Shown in pieces: positions 30,568-37,580 of a DNA stretch of 41,806 bases. Position numbers and translations under genes: made by a program. The notes beneath the pieces were generated by a model. It searched no databases. It saw only the letters and a program-made list of their open reading frames with translations, and had not been told where the DNA came from. The stretch is from a virus. The stretch is from IMG/VR virus record IMGVR_UViG_3300032893_000124, positions 1 to 41,806 of that record. One strand, 5' to 3'. Numbering within the stretch: the stretch's first letter is position 1; every line of letters begins with the position of its first letter.

Positions 30568-30800
30568 GCGCTAGCCTTCATAGCTTTACGCGGCTTGACT
30601 TCGCAACGATTAAACACAAGATCCATTTCATCCCTGGCGTTACGTTTGGACAAAATGCTCCGAACGTGAAACTTTACCGTATGGCGCGATATTCCAAGAA
30701 TTGACGATATCTGCGATCGGTTTCTTCCGGTCAAGATAAGATTCTCTATTTCCGCTTCCCTCGGAGTAAGCCCGACGAGTCTTGGGAGTCCAGCATTCAT
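30564..30800 (-). CDS. LuxR/GerE-type helix-turn-helix regulator
   Basis: Protein of 78 residues, almost entirely a GerE domain: LTPREAEIENLILTG, then IGISRHTVKFHV-like recognition helix (ILGISRHTVKFHVRSIL). No receiver or ligand domain. Binds DNA as a dimer in this family. It could time late genes. ATGA overlaps on both sides. Confidence 0.88.
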   Translation of the reverse strand: MNAGLPRLVGLTPREAEIENLILTGRNRSQISSILGISRHTVKFHVRSILSKRNARDEMDLVFNRCEVKPRKAMKASA

Positions 30801-30985
30801 CGCAACAACTTACGTTCTTCGATCACTTGAAATTCTGCTGGTATAGCAACAGGGCGGCGTACTGGCGTGTCTGAACCTCTTTCGATACGGCGGGCGTCAC
30901 GGATCAATCGGAGCACTTCTTCTGAAAGTCCGTGCTCTACTACTATTTTTTTGGATTGTCCGGTATCGTAGAGGTTGTTAGCCAT
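30797..30985 (-). CDS. Small hypothetical protein, 62 aa
   Basis: ATG 30985 follows element E19. Starts MANNLYDTGQSKKIVVEHGL and has one long charged helix (EEVLRLIRDARRIERG) with a basic end. Longer reading frames run through the element in another frame and are rejected. May be a partner of the regulator it overlaps. Confidence 0.6.
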   Translation of the reverse strand: MANNLYDTGQSKKIVVEHGLSEEVLRLIRDARRIERGSDTPVRRPVAIPAEFQVIEERKLLR

Positions 30986-30992
30986 GAGATCC

Positions 30993-31640
30993 TTATGTGT
31001 TGGCGCTCTCCTCGGCGGTCGATACGCCCACAAGATTTCCCGCGTTCGCGCTCTGAGGCACAACCGGTTGGGGAATCCCAGGGATTTCACGAGTCGTTCC
31101 GAAGCTCTGCCGAGCACTCGTCTGTCCTGAAATTCCCCCGTCGCATTGTGGGTTGTATTTTGATTGTCTACTGACAAATTCGTGAGCACACCAGTCAAGC
31201 TGCAAAGAGGTCAAGCGCTGTCCGGTCAGCCGGTAGAACAGTTCCGGCATGTTCTTCAGCCACGCGTTGACGGCGCATAGATCGGACCATCTGGGAGACG
31301 ATCCCCACGTAGCGGCTGAATTGGGAACTTTAATGATGTCGTGCCAGTTCCGAATCAGAAAGCTATCAAGAAAGTTCGTCGGAAGTTCCTCAGTCGAGAT
31401 CTCTTCCCCGCCGACTGCTTTCCACGGGATCACGGCAAGGCGCATTTCAGCAGCAACTCGTTTATCCTGCGCCTCTTCTTTTTTCGCCTCCGCTTCCCGG
31501 ATCGCGCTGAACGCGGCGGACATCGCCTCATCGTGGATCTTCGCTTGCTTCAGAGCGCGAACGCGGTAGATCTTCTGAGTGAAGAGACCGCCGAGAAGAG
31601 CGCCGAACAAAAAGACACAGAATACCGCAGCGATCATCAT
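30993..31640 (-). CDS. Membrane-anchored coiled-coil protein flanked by element copies
   Basis: Protein of 215 residues. N-terminal membrane helix (AAVFCVFLFGALLGGLF) made partly from element E20, followed by the element-coded VRALKQ, a charged coiled coil (IREAEAKKEEAQDKR), a globular part with several Trp and Cys, and an element-coded end (QSANAGNLVGV...EESANT). One inner-membrane helix plus coiled coil near a lipoprotein could be an i-spanin-like design, but the globular domain argues for more. Confidence 0.6.
   Translation of the reverse strand: MMIAAVFCVFLFGALLGGLFTQKIYRVRALKQAKIHDEAMSAAFSAIREAEAKKEEAQDKRVAAEMRLAVIPWKAVGGEEISTEELPTNFLDSFLIRNWHDIIKVPNSAATWGSSPRWSDLCAVNAWLKNMPELFYRLTGQRLTSLQLDWCAHEFVSRQSKYNPQCDGGISGQTSARQSFGTTREIPGIPQPVVPQSANAGNLVGVSTAEESANT
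31000..31059 (+). repeat. Dispersed element copy E19
   Basis: TTGGCGCTCTCCTCGGCGG to GCGTTCGCGCTCTGAGGC; end of the minus gene 30993-31640 and leader of the next. Confidence 0.95.
31548..31608 (-). repeat. Dispersed element copy E20
   Basis: CTTCAGAGCGCGAACGCGG to GAGAAGAGCGCCGAAC. In the minus gene it is read as the start-type peptide and supplies part of the membrane helix. Confidence 0.93.
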
Positions 31641-32248
31641 ACCTTCACGTCCTCATACAGCGTAGCATCGGAAACTGTAGGATCTTTCACCACGTCCAGA
31701 CTCTTGTCGCCTTGCCTGTTTCTTCCGTCTGTGAACCATTGTACATCAGTAAACCGTCCCTTGACTTCCCCTAGCCAGTACTGCCCGTTTTGATCCTGCA
31801 TGAGTGTCCAAATGCGGGCCGTGTCGCCATTTCGCGTCCAGTACTCTTTGCCCGCTTCAGGAGCGAGCGGCGGCATATCGACTAGCATATGCTCGGTCGC
31901 TTTTGCAACTTCGGACGTTACCGGATCGTGCTCTAGGACGTGCGCCTGCTGGATCACGATATCGTCTCCGTACCGTAGGCCGTGCGCTCCCTGAAACTGC
32001 GGATGCGACGCGATGCGGATTCTCAAGAACCCATTCGGAGAAACGCTTGATATCTGGCACGTGATGAATTCATGCACGTTGCCGGATTCCTTCGGGTATT
32101 CGGGGAACTTCAGCAGGATCTTGACGTAATCCCCGCGCTTGACGAGTCCCATCTTCGATACATTCGGCGTGAACTTGCCCTGGAATTCCGATACTGCATT
32201 GTTGAGCGGGACGAATACGACGCCTACCGGAAGATTTTTATCAGCCAT
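31637..32248 (-). CDS. Hypothetical beta-rich protein
   Basis: Protein of 203 residues; ATG 32248 behind AAGGAG. The first ~120 residues (YVKILLKFPEYP ... HEFITCQISSV ... GLRYGDDIVIQ) have the general look of DUF2314-type domains, a weak resemblance. The C-terminal part is Trp-rich and acidic. Sits directly downstream of the capsid paralogue. Confidence 0.6.
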   Translation of the reverse strand: MADKNLPVGVVFVPLNNAVSEFQGKFTPNVSKMGLVKRGDYVKILLKFPEYPKESGNVHEFITCQISSVSPNGFLRIRIASHPQFQGAHGLRYGDDIVIQQAHVLEHDPVTSEVAKATEHMLVDMPPLAPEAGKEYWTRNGDTARIWTLMQDQNGQYWLGEVKGRFTDVQWFTDGRNRQGDKSLDVVKDPTVSDATLYEDVKV

Positions 32249-32257
32249 TTCCACTCC

Positions 32258-32749
32258 TTACCAAACTGCGGTATCAACCATTCCGTCGAGAGTCACGCGT
32301 ACTTTCAACGGCTCTTGCAATTTTTCCCAAGATCCGATCAGAGAAAAGTAGAACTGGGTCATCGGAGCTATGTACGCAGGCTCATCAACCCACTGCTCGA
32401 AATGAACCCGAGAATCCAGATAAGCGTATGTCTGCAATGGTTTCCTGATTCTACGATTCGGAACCGAGATCCTCAAATCGGCAATAACGAATCCAAGACA
32501 CTTCCACTCGCTGTAACTCATGCGGTCTAGATCCACGCAAATCTTCGTGAACAAGAGCGCTTGCGGAGGAGGAAGCTGTCCAGATCGAACCATGTTCGTT
32601 TCCGAATTCATCCTGTTCTTATCGTTCAATACGAAGAACGGGATCTCCATCGGATCACCGGGATTTATGACAACTGTATCGTAGACACATCCAGGGCCGC
32701 GCTGAAGCCAGCCAGCCATCACTGAATTGATGTCTTTATTATCAGCCAT
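32258..32749 (-). CDS. Paralogue of the capsid candidate
   Basis: Protein of 163 residues starting MADNKDINSVMAGWLQRGPG. Shares the opening, the PPPQALL segment, YIAPMTQF and DGMVDTAVW with 17977-18606, but is 46 residues shorter, mainly in the middle. It is expressed from the other strand with a regulator, so probably at another time or level. Minor shell protein or a decoy/assembly regulator are both possible. Confidence 0.6.
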   Translation of the reverse strand: MADNKDINSVMAGWLQRGPGCVYDTVVINPGDPMEIPFFVLNDKNRMNSETNMVRSGQLPPPQALLFTKICVDLDRMSYSEWKCLGFVIADLRISVPNRRIRKPLQTYAYLDSRVHFEQWVDEPAYIAPMTQFYFSLIGSWEKLQEPLKVRVTLDGMVDTAVW

Positions 32750-32915
32750 TCGACAAGCTCTTTTCGATGTGCTCCCGTATCACTGCTGAAAGCGTAGCGT
32801 CCTGAACGCGCTTCTGTTTGCGCTTCGATACTTCCCGGCTCAAACGCTCGAACATGCGCGGCGGAAGCGTGATGCTCAACTTCGCGAAGTCTGCTCTCTT
32901 TGCTCTAATGGACAT
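32742..32915 (-). CDS. Ribbon-helix-helix regulator (CopG/Arc type)
   Basis: Protein of 57 residues; ATG 32915 is 19 bases after the promoter -10. KLSITLPPRMFERLSREV is the strand plus first helix, ATLSAVIREHIEKSL the second helix: a complete RHH fold. Such proteins usually repress their own promoter. First gene of the leftward operon. Confidence 0.85.
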   Translation of the reverse strand: MSIRAKRADFAKLSITLPPRMFERLSREVSKRKQKRVQDATLSAVIREHIEKSLSNG

Positions 32916-32933
32916 GACAGAGTAGGAAATAGG

Positions 32934-32963
32934 ATTGTACACTGAGAAGGAGAAGAACGTCAA
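32934..32963 (-). promoter_or_regulatory. Leftward promoter, TTGACG-N18-TACAAT
   Basis: Minus strand: -35 TTGACG (32963-32958), 18-base spacer, -10 TACAAT (32939-32934). Best promoter of the leftward 32.9-29.1 kb operon; likely target of the RHH regulator. Confidence 0.7.
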
Positions 32964-33026
32964 GTACGATGTGGTACTGAAGGACTATGGATTGCAGAAT
33001 AGCTTTCAGAGCATCATGATTATGCG

Positions 33027-33087
33027 TTGGCGCTCTTCTCGGCTGTCGGAAACAGTCAGACATGATAAGCGTTCGCGCAAATGAGGC
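33027..33087 (+). repeat. Dispersed element copy E21, variant end
   Basis: TTGGCGCTCTTCTCGGCTG to GCGTTCGCGCAAATGAGGC. The CAAATGAGGC end is shared only with E22, so these two form a subtype. Confidence 0.88.
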
Positions 33088-33102
33088 AATGGAGGATCAC
33101 GA

Positions 33103-33726
33103 TTGATTGACGCACGTTTCGTTCCCTGTGAGCAATGGCCGAAAGAAAAGACTCCGAGGCATAGCCGCAGAACCCTTTCTGGTAAGGCGATCCCGTACGC
33201 ACGTCTGCTAGATGATCTCGAATACGAGTTACGGAAGCTAGGAGCGCGGGACATCATCATCCAGGCGTATTTCAAGCGGGACGACATCCGCAATGACGGC
33301 TGGCCGAGGTCATCGGCTAAACCATCCGAATCCGGGGTTATTGTCTCTTTCATCAACCGGGATCGGCAGGAAATCTCTTTCCCCTGCGATACGTATCAGG
33401 CTTATGAAGACAATCTTCGGGCCGTGTCTTTGACGTTGACCGCGCTCCGCGCTATCGACCGCTACGGCGTCTCTCAGCAAGGCGAGCAATACAATGGATG
33501 GGCTAAACTGCCAGAGGCTCCGACGCGCATGAGCCACAAGTCCGCTATGGAATTCTTGGCTCTGTATTCGGGGATCGCAGTCACTAGCAAGGAATCTTTG
33601 ACCAAGGCGTACCGGGAAGCAGCGCAGCATCTTCATCCCGACAACCAACGAACCGGAAATCACGATCAGTTCGTTTTACTTTCCCAAACTAAGCAGGTAA
33701 TCGAAGAGGTTCACGGATGGGCATAA
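33103..33726 (+). CDS. Protein with C-terminal J-domain-like segment
   Basis: Protein of 207 residues, TTG start behind AGGA. The N-terminal ~145 residues are an alpha/beta domain of no known type. The end (SKESLTKAYREAAQHLHPDN) contains the HPD loop of J-domains with its flanking helices, so it may recruit a host Hsp70. Enclosed by elements E21 and E23. Confidence 0.7.
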   Translation: MIDARFVPCEQWPKEKTPRHSRRTLSGKAIPYARLLDDLEYELRKLGARDIIIQAYFKRDDIRNDGWPRSSAKPSESGVIVSFINRDRQEISFPCDTYQAYEDNLRAVSLTLTALRAIDRYGVSQQGEQYNGWAKLPEAPTRMSHKSAMEFLALYSGIAVTSKESLTKAYREAAQHLHPDNQRTGNHDQFVLLSQTKQVIEEVHGWA

Positions 33727-33728
33727 CG

Positions 33729-33787
33729 CTTCAGAGCGCGAACGCGGGAAATCCGCAAGCCGTCGAGACCGCCGAGAAGAGCGCCAA
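33729..33787 (-). repeat. Dispersed element copy E23
   Basis: CTTCAGAGCGCGAACGCGGG to GAGAAGAGCGCCAAA, followed by a separate AAAAGGAGG for the ATG at 33806. Confidence 0.95.
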
Positions 33788-33805
33788 AATAAAAGGAGGA
33801 ATCTA

Positions 33806-34153
33806 ATGGTAATAACAGCCATCATACGCTTGATGCACTATCCAGCGACACAGAGGAAAGAATTCGTACGAAACGACTGGGACGGTCCAGACTCGCACAA
33901 AATCAAGTACTGGGAGGTCTCAGCCTCATCGTGGGACGCCATTCGAGAAGGCCTGCGGGATGACAACATTCTGAAAGCCAGCCGAGTAGCGAAAGAGACC
34001 GTTGAAACCTGGCGGAAGTCTGACGGGGAGCAGTTGTTCTTTGGCATGAGTCCCCTTACGAAGGAGGAGGCGCTTATGTTTTCGCGCTCTTCTGAGCCTT
34101 CGGACTGTCTTAGCAGTCCTACTGCGTTCGCGCAAATGAGGCAGGAGAACTAG
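33806..34153 (+). CDS. Small hypothetical protein ending in element-coded residues
   Basis: Protein of 115 residues. Basic/aromatic start, a helical middle (WDAIREGLRDDNILKASR) and a tail read from element E22. Its unique part is about 90 residues. No family recognised. Confidence 0.6.
   Translation: MVITAIIRLMHYPATQRKEFVRNDWDGPDSHKIKYWEVSASSWDAIREGLRDDNILKASRVAKETVETWRKSDGEQLFFGMSPLTKEEALMFSRSSEPSDCLSSPTAFAQMRQEN
34079..34142 (+). repeat. Dispersed element copy E22, variant end
   Basis: TTTTCGCGCTCTTCTGAGC to GCGTTCGCGCAAATGAGGC; subtype with E21. Codes the end of 33806-34153. Confidence 0.85.
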
Positions 34154-34160
34154 ATGCCGA

Positions 34161-34433
34161 ATGCCGACCGGAAAATACGACAGACCAAAGTGGACGCAGT
34201 ACGCGGGAAAGCCAATCTGCGAATGCGGGGAGTGCAGGACGTGCCGCGCTCGGGAGTCAAACCAGCGGTATCGGATGCGGGTAAAGGGAGCAGAAGTTCC
34301 ACGCCTAGGACCTCAGGGAAGAAAACCATCGGAGAACGGCTATGCTCGTTCAGTCCAACGGAAATCTGGACCGAATGTTCCGGCAATCCCACGCTACGAC
34401 TGGGACCGGACAGACCCGAACGAGAAATGGTGA
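34161..34433 (+). CDS. Zn-knuckle basic protein
   Basis: Protein of 90 residues with CECGECRTC (20-28) followed by an Arg-rich helix, a layout common in small phage DNA-binding proteins. Preferred over the overlapping frame from 34154, whose first ~90 residues look random. Overlaps the DUF3310 start by 7 bases. Confidence 0.6.
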   Translation: MPTGKYDRPKWTQYAGKPICECGECRTCRARESNQRYRMRVKGAEVPRLGPQGRKPSENGYARSVQRKSGPNVPAIPRYDWDRTDPNEKW

Positions 34434-34690
34434 AGCATCCCGCACATTACGGCGGCGACACTCCGCACGAGGTCATCAAATGCCTTGAAGCGTGGGGCCT
34501 TGAGAAGGACGCCTACCTGTGGAACGCCGTCAAATATATTGCTCGATCCGGCAAGAAAGGGAAAGCGCTCGAAGATCTATTGAAGGCTCAGTTCTACCTG
34601 AATCGCCGTATCGCAGTGCTTCAGAGCGCGAACGCGGGAAAGCCTCAATCTGAGCCATCGACCGCAGAGAGGAGCGCCAACGCAAAATGA
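34427..34690 (+). CDS. DUF3310 family protein with element-coded end
   Basis: Protein of 87 residues. HPAHYGGDTPHEVIKCLEAW and NAVKYIARSGKKGKALEDLLK are the DUF3310 signature (small phage family sometimes annotated as nucleotide kinase-like). The final ~25 residues come from element E24 (LQSANAGKPQ...ERSANAK). ATG at 34427. Confidence 0.88.
   Translation: MVKHPAHYGGDTPHEVIKCLEAWGLEKDAYLWNAVKYIARSGKKGKALEDLLKAQFYLNRRIAVLQSANAGKPQSEPSTAERSANAK
34619..34681 (-). repeat. Dispersed element copy E24
   Basis: CTTCAGAGCGCGAACGCGGG to GAGAGGAGCGCCAAC; shares 49 identical bases with the half copy E4. Confidence 0.95.
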
Positions 34691-34914
34691 ATCTGAAGCC
34701 CTTATCGCAAGCAACAGGAACCAGTGTAAAACCAGAAACATGCTCCAAGCATCTAGCAGCTTGGCCGGATCATCACATGAACCAGCAACGCTGTCTGCTG
34801 TGCCGGACTCCCCTTATTGAAGGACCGGAATTTTTGGAACCGGGCGCTTGGTTCTCTGTTTCTGGAGGTAAGATCACTTTGCAGGTTAAGAATCTGCCGG
34901 AGTGCAAGGGATGA
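34687..34914 (+). CDS. Small protein with CLLC zinc motif
   Basis: Protein of 75 residues; ATG just behind E24. CLLC at 36-39 plus nearby His suggest a half zinc finger. Beta-rich C-terminus. Unknown role. Confidence 0.6.
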   Translation: MNLKPLSQATGTSVKPETCSKHLAAWPDHHMNQQRCLLCRTPLIEGPEFLEPGAWFSVSGGKITLQVKNLPECKG

Positions 34915-35081
34915 CATGGCCATCTGAAAGACGGTTCGATTATCCAGGGAGCGTTCCGAATGACCGCGAATTGCTCTTGGAGATTATCGGGCGCCTCAGG
35001 TTAATAGAAAATATGCTTCAGAGCGCGAACGCGGCCGGCCATGGAACCGGAGAGACCGCAGAGGGGAGCGCCAAATCATGA
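34911..35081 (+). CDS. Small protein, 56 aa, element-coded end
   Basis: ATG 34911 overlaps the previous TGA (ATGA). MTWPSERRFDYPGSVPNDR then a helix (ELLLEIIGRLRLIENM), then the element peptide (LQSANAAGHG...GSAKS). Coupled to the next ATG. Function unknown. Confidence 0.6.
   Translation: MTWPSERRFDYPGSVPNDRELLLEIIGRLRLIENMLQSANAAGHGTGETAEGSAKS
35016..35075 (-). repeat. Dispersed element copy E25
   Basis: CTTCAGAGCGCGAACGCGG to GAGGGGAGCGCCAAA; end of the 56-aa gene and ribosome-binding site of 35078. Confidence 0.93.
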
Positions 35082-35314
35082 AACTGGAAGTCTACAAGTG
35101 CGACGAATGCGGAGAGCCACGGAAGGAAACAAACCATTGGTGGGTTCAAACGATAAGGAACATAGATCCAGGCCCATGTATCGGCCTGCACACGTGGGCC
35201 AAGGGGATCGAAATGCAATTTGACGAAAGGACCGAAGTGAAGCATCTCTGCTCAGAATCCTGCGTTACAAAAGCTCTCTCGAAGTGGATGAGCCAGAGGA
35301 GTAATGGCAAATGA
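35078..35314 (+). CDS. Zinc-ribbon microprotein
   Basis: Protein of 78 residues. CDEC (8-11) and CSESC near residue 60 form a split zinc site. Trp-rich middle. ATGA to the next gene. Confidence 0.65.
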   Translation: MKLEVYKCDECGEPRKETNHWWVQTIRNIDPGPCIGLHTWAKGIEMQFDERTEVKHLCSESCVTKALSKWMSQRSNGK

Positions 35315-35496
35315 CCATCTATATGCTCTCCATGCAGGATCACAGCGGTTTCTTTCGAGTGTTCGGATACTCTACTCGCGAATTACGCGATGCGGCCAGA
35401 CAAACAGATCCGTACCCTTCAACGCTTGAAACATTCGAAATTACCGTACACGAAGAGCCGGTTATCGATTGGAGCAAGGGAGGTCCTGGTAAATGA
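35311..35496 (+). CDS. Hypothetical protein, 61 aa
   Basis: Single small alpha/beta protein (MTIYMLSMQDHSGFFRVFGY start). No motif. Overlaps stop and start with neighbours. Confidence 0.55.
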   Translation: MTIYMLSMQDHSGFFRVFGYSTRELRDAARQTDPYPSTLETFEITVHEEPVIDWSKGGPGK

Positions 35497-35789
35497 CAGA
35501 CGATTCTGTATTGGCGCTCCTCTCAACGCTCGGAGTCAATCAGACGCTTACGGGCGTTCGCGCTCTGAGGCAACCCGTAACGGACTGCCCTGCTCCGAAG
35601 TTCCTCCGTCCTCGGGAATGGAAACAGCGGACGTTGCATCTTTGGGAGAAAAAGGGATGGATCGTTGAGGCTCCCGACGCCGTGATATTGCAGCGTGCCT
35701 TCGGCGACCGGATGCCGCATCGGGAGCACATTTCAGACCGGCAGATTCAGCAGATCGTTTCGATTGTGAAGGAGTTAAGACAGAAATGA
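35493..35789 (+). CDS. Hypothetical protein with element-coded start
   Basis: Protein of 98 residues. The element E26 codes its start (VLALLSTLGVNQ...VRALRQ); the rest is a basic alpha-helical domain (WKQRTLHLWEKKGWIVEA). A tryptophan-rich helix suggests nucleic-acid or protein binding. Confidence 0.6.
   Translation: MTDDSVLALLSTLGVNQTLTGVRALRQPVTDCPAPKFLRPREWKQRTLHLWEKKGWIVEAPDAVILQRAFGDRMPHREHISDRQIQQIVSIVKELRQK
35511..35571 (+). repeat. Dispersed element copy E26
   Basis: TTGGCGCTCCTCTCAACGC to GCGTTCGCGCTCTGAGGC. Confidence 0.95.
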
Positions 35790-36157
35790 GCGGCTGTGAC
35801 GTTTGTATCGGGACGAGCGATGTTGAATCGATGAAAATGTACTCGCAGAATATCGTGAAGGCTCGGAAGCCAGCGAAGTGCTGCGAATGCAGACGGCCAA
35901 TCAACAAAGGGGATAAGTACGAATACGTAAAGGGCCGCTACGACGGAGACTGGTACGTTTACCGAACCTGCGCTCTGTGCGTCGAGATTCGAACCGTCTT
36001 TACATGCGGGAAAGGATTCTATTTCGAAACCCTCTGGGAAGACATGGCGGACTATGCCTTTGAACGACTGACGACGGCAAGCGAGTGCTTCACGCAGTTA
36101 TCGCCGGCCGCGAAGGCATTCGTGCTGGAACGTTGGCGAAATTGGAAGGGCTTATGA
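35786..36157 (+). CDS. Multi-cysteine zinc-binding protein
   Basis: Protein of 123 residues with CDVC near the start, CCECRRPI (32-39), a W-Y-V-Y-R-T-C strand and CALC: a LIM/RING-like zinc layout often seen in phage accessory proteins. ATGA overlap upstream. Confidence 0.65.
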   Translation: MSGCDVCIGTSDVESMKMYSQNIVKARKPAKCCECRRPINKGDKYEYVKGRYDGDWYVYRTCALCVEIRTVFTCGKGFYFETLWEDMADYAFERLTTASECFTQLSPAAKAFVLERWRNWKGL

Positions 36158-36384
36158 GGTGTCCGCGATGCGCCGGGTACGGCTACCTTCCCGATCTTCC
36201 GTTGTCTGACGATACCTGTACGCTCTGTCACGGACGCGGCCTAACATCCGTCACGAAGGCTCTCAAGGAACTGAAATCGCTTCAGAGCGCGAACGCGGGA
36301 AAGCAACAGAACCGGGATCGACCGCCAAGAAGAGCGCCAACGCATAATACCCGCATCGGCGTCACAAAATCAGTACTAAAGTAA
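36154..36384 (+). CDS. DnaJ-type zinc-finger microprotein 2
   Basis: Protein of 76 residues; ATG 36154 overlaps the previous stop. CPRCAGYGYL and CTLCHGRGL are CxxCxGxG motifs, like 13788-14024. The element E27 is read partly in a different frame at its end (RPPRRAPTHN), showing frame drift inside the repeat. Confidence 0.7.
   Translation: MRCPRCAGYGYLPDLPLSDDTCTLCHGRGLTSVTKALKELKSLQSANAGKQQNRDRPPRRAPTHNTRIGVTKSVLK
36280..36341 (-). repeat. Dispersed element copy E27
   Basis: CTTCAGAGCGCGAACGCGGG to AAGAAGAGCGCCAAC. Confidence 0.95.
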
Positions 36385-36410
36385 GCTTCCACCAAATCCA
36401 ATCCGAGTAG

Positions 36411-36416
36411 CATAAT
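36411..36416 (+). promoter_or_regulatory. Possible -10 (CATAAT) next to a start
   Basis: CATAAT ends 6 bases before ATG 36423, repeating the leaderless arrangement at 18745 and 28316. No clear -35, so weak. Confidence 0.3.
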
Positions 36417-36422
36417 CGAACC

Positions 36423-36752
36423 ATGATGAACATGGCTTCAGTTCTTCTGATCGGGTTCGGAGCGGGCGTATCCTCGGTAGCAGCTTTGACTTGGGGATTA
36501 GGACCGCGACGCATCGGGCGGTTCTTTACTGCTTTCGCGGATGCTTGGGAGTCTACCGCTCGGCCAGCGCGAATTCCATCCGAGGTTAAAACGATGGAGT
36601 CTGAACGCTGCAAGATGGATGTTATATCGGCACTTGAGAATCTCGGAATGTCGCACGCGAAGGCCGTCATCGTTACCAGAGAATCAATCGCCTCTACCCG
36701 ATCGTACGATTTTGAAGTTGTGTTCAAAGAAGCTACAAGGAGGATCGCATGA
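36423..36752 (+). CDS. Membrane protein with RuvA-like C-terminal helix motif
   Basis: Protein of 109 residues: an N-terminal membrane helix (MASVLLIGFGAGVSSVAALTW), a basic linker, and DVISALENLGMSHAKA, similar to the third domain of RuvA. It could hold a DNA-binding protein at the membrane; low certainty. Confidence 0.6.
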   Translation: MMNMASVLLIGFGAGVSSVAALTWGLGPRRIGRFFTAFADAWESTARPARIPSEVKTMESERCKMDVISALENLGMSHAKAVIVTRESIASTRSYDFEVVFKEATRRIA

Positions 36753-36961
36753 ACAATCATTCTAATCTCTCGTGGACCGCGGCATTCTTTGCCTGCGTGA
36801 TGTTGGTAATGGCTCTACTGGCGCAGTTCTTTCCAGTGGACTTTGAGACTGTTGCTAAGGTATGCACTCTTGGTGTTTTTGGCGGATGCCTGAGTGCTAT
36901 GCTGAGAAGTTTTCAGTTTTTCGCGCCGAACTGGAGTTTCGGCGCATCGGAGGTTGCGTGA
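36749..36961 (+). CDS. Two-helix membrane protein, 70 aa
   Basis: Two membrane helices (AAFFACVMLVMALLAQFF and VCTLGVFGGCLSAML) and a short tail. Holin-like size and shape, an alternative holin to 28329-28553. ATGA upstream, TGATG downstream. Confidence 0.65.
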   Translation: MNNHSNLSWTAAFFACVMLVMALLAQFFPVDFETVAKVCTLGVFGGCLSAMLRSFQFFAPNWSFGASEVA

Positions 36962-37239
36962 TGAATACGTTTCAGACCCGCAAGCAAGAACTGGATGGCT
37001 TTCTGGATTCCATCGATGCCAGGAAGGTTCAGGAGTATGTAAGCCCGACTGGGGTATGCCGCTTTTACGTTGACGGAGACGGTATCGGATTCATAATCCA
37101 GATCACCGGCAATCCGAAGAAGGCTAGCGATGATTTTAGTTGGGAGGCTTTCGTTCCTCCTACTTCCGACAATCGCGTCTCCGTAACTTTTGAGCGCATC
37201 AAGTCCGCGCTCGCGGATGTTAGAGACAAGCGTGTCTAG
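36961..37239 (+). CDS. Hypothetical protein, 92 aa
   Basis: ATG 36961 shares its A with the previous stop. Alpha/beta, acidic core, no motif. The longer in-frame start at 36862 overlaps the membrane gene and is rejected. Confidence 0.55.
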   Translation: MNTFQTRKQELDGFLDSIDARKVQEYVSPTGVCRFYVDGDGIGFIIQITGNPKKASDDFSWEAFVPPTSDNRVSVTFERIKSALADVRDKRV

Positions 37240-37254
37240 CGAGAGGACTCAAGA

Positions 37255-37446
37255 ATGAACATCCACGACGAGCAACGCACAATCGAATCCCAGTACTCCT
37301 TCCAAGACTCTATGCGCTCGATGCGCTGGAGCTTGTTAGCGGATGACTTTATCGCTCCGAGAAAGCCTCAGAGCGCGAACGCGGGAAAGAAGCAACCGGC
37401 CAGCGACCGCCGAGAAGAGCGCCAAACACAAAAGGAGAAAGCATGA
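37255..37446 (+). CDS. Small protein with element-coded end
   Basis: Protein of 63 residues. Polar helical start (MNIHDEQRTIESQYSFQDSM), then element E28 (QSANAGKKQP...). Overlaps the next start by ATGA. Confidence 0.55.
   Translation: MNIHDEQRTIESQYSFQDSMRSMRWSLLADDFIAPRKPQSANAGKKQPASDRREERQTQKEKA
37366..37426 (-). repeat. Dispersed element copy E28
   Basis: CCTCAGAGCGCGAACGCGGG to GAGAAGAGCGCCAAAC, followed by its own AAAAGGAG for 37443. Confidence 0.95.
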
Positions 37447-37580
37447 AAAACGAACTCATCTCAGATCTCATCAAGATCTTTCAATCAACAACAGAACCAC
37501 TGGATGACCCTAAGACTCATCAGGCTCCTCCAAGTCCAGAAGAAGAATTCGAGCCGGAACTTGAATGGGTGCGGCGATGA
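37443..37580 (+). CDS. Acidic microprotein, 45 aa
   Basis: ATG 37443 behind AAAAGGAG. Helical start (MKNELISDLIKIFQSTTEP) and a Glu/Pro tail (PSPEEEFEPELEWVRR). Overlaps 37577 by ATGA. Small acidic viral proteins of this sort often block a host enzyme, but no target can be named. Confidence 0.55.
   Translation: MKNELISDLIKIFQSTTEPLDDPKTHQAPPSPEEEFEPELEWVRR

Noticed and set aside
34154-34426. Longer reading of the DUF3310 gene from 34154
   Set aside because: The first 90 residues look random, while the overlapping frame 34161-34433 has a clear zinc knuckle and DUF3310 proteins start near MVKHPAHY.
36749-36961. Confident holin call
   Set aside because: Two helices and small size only; it is far from the hydrolases, so it is listed as a membrane protein.
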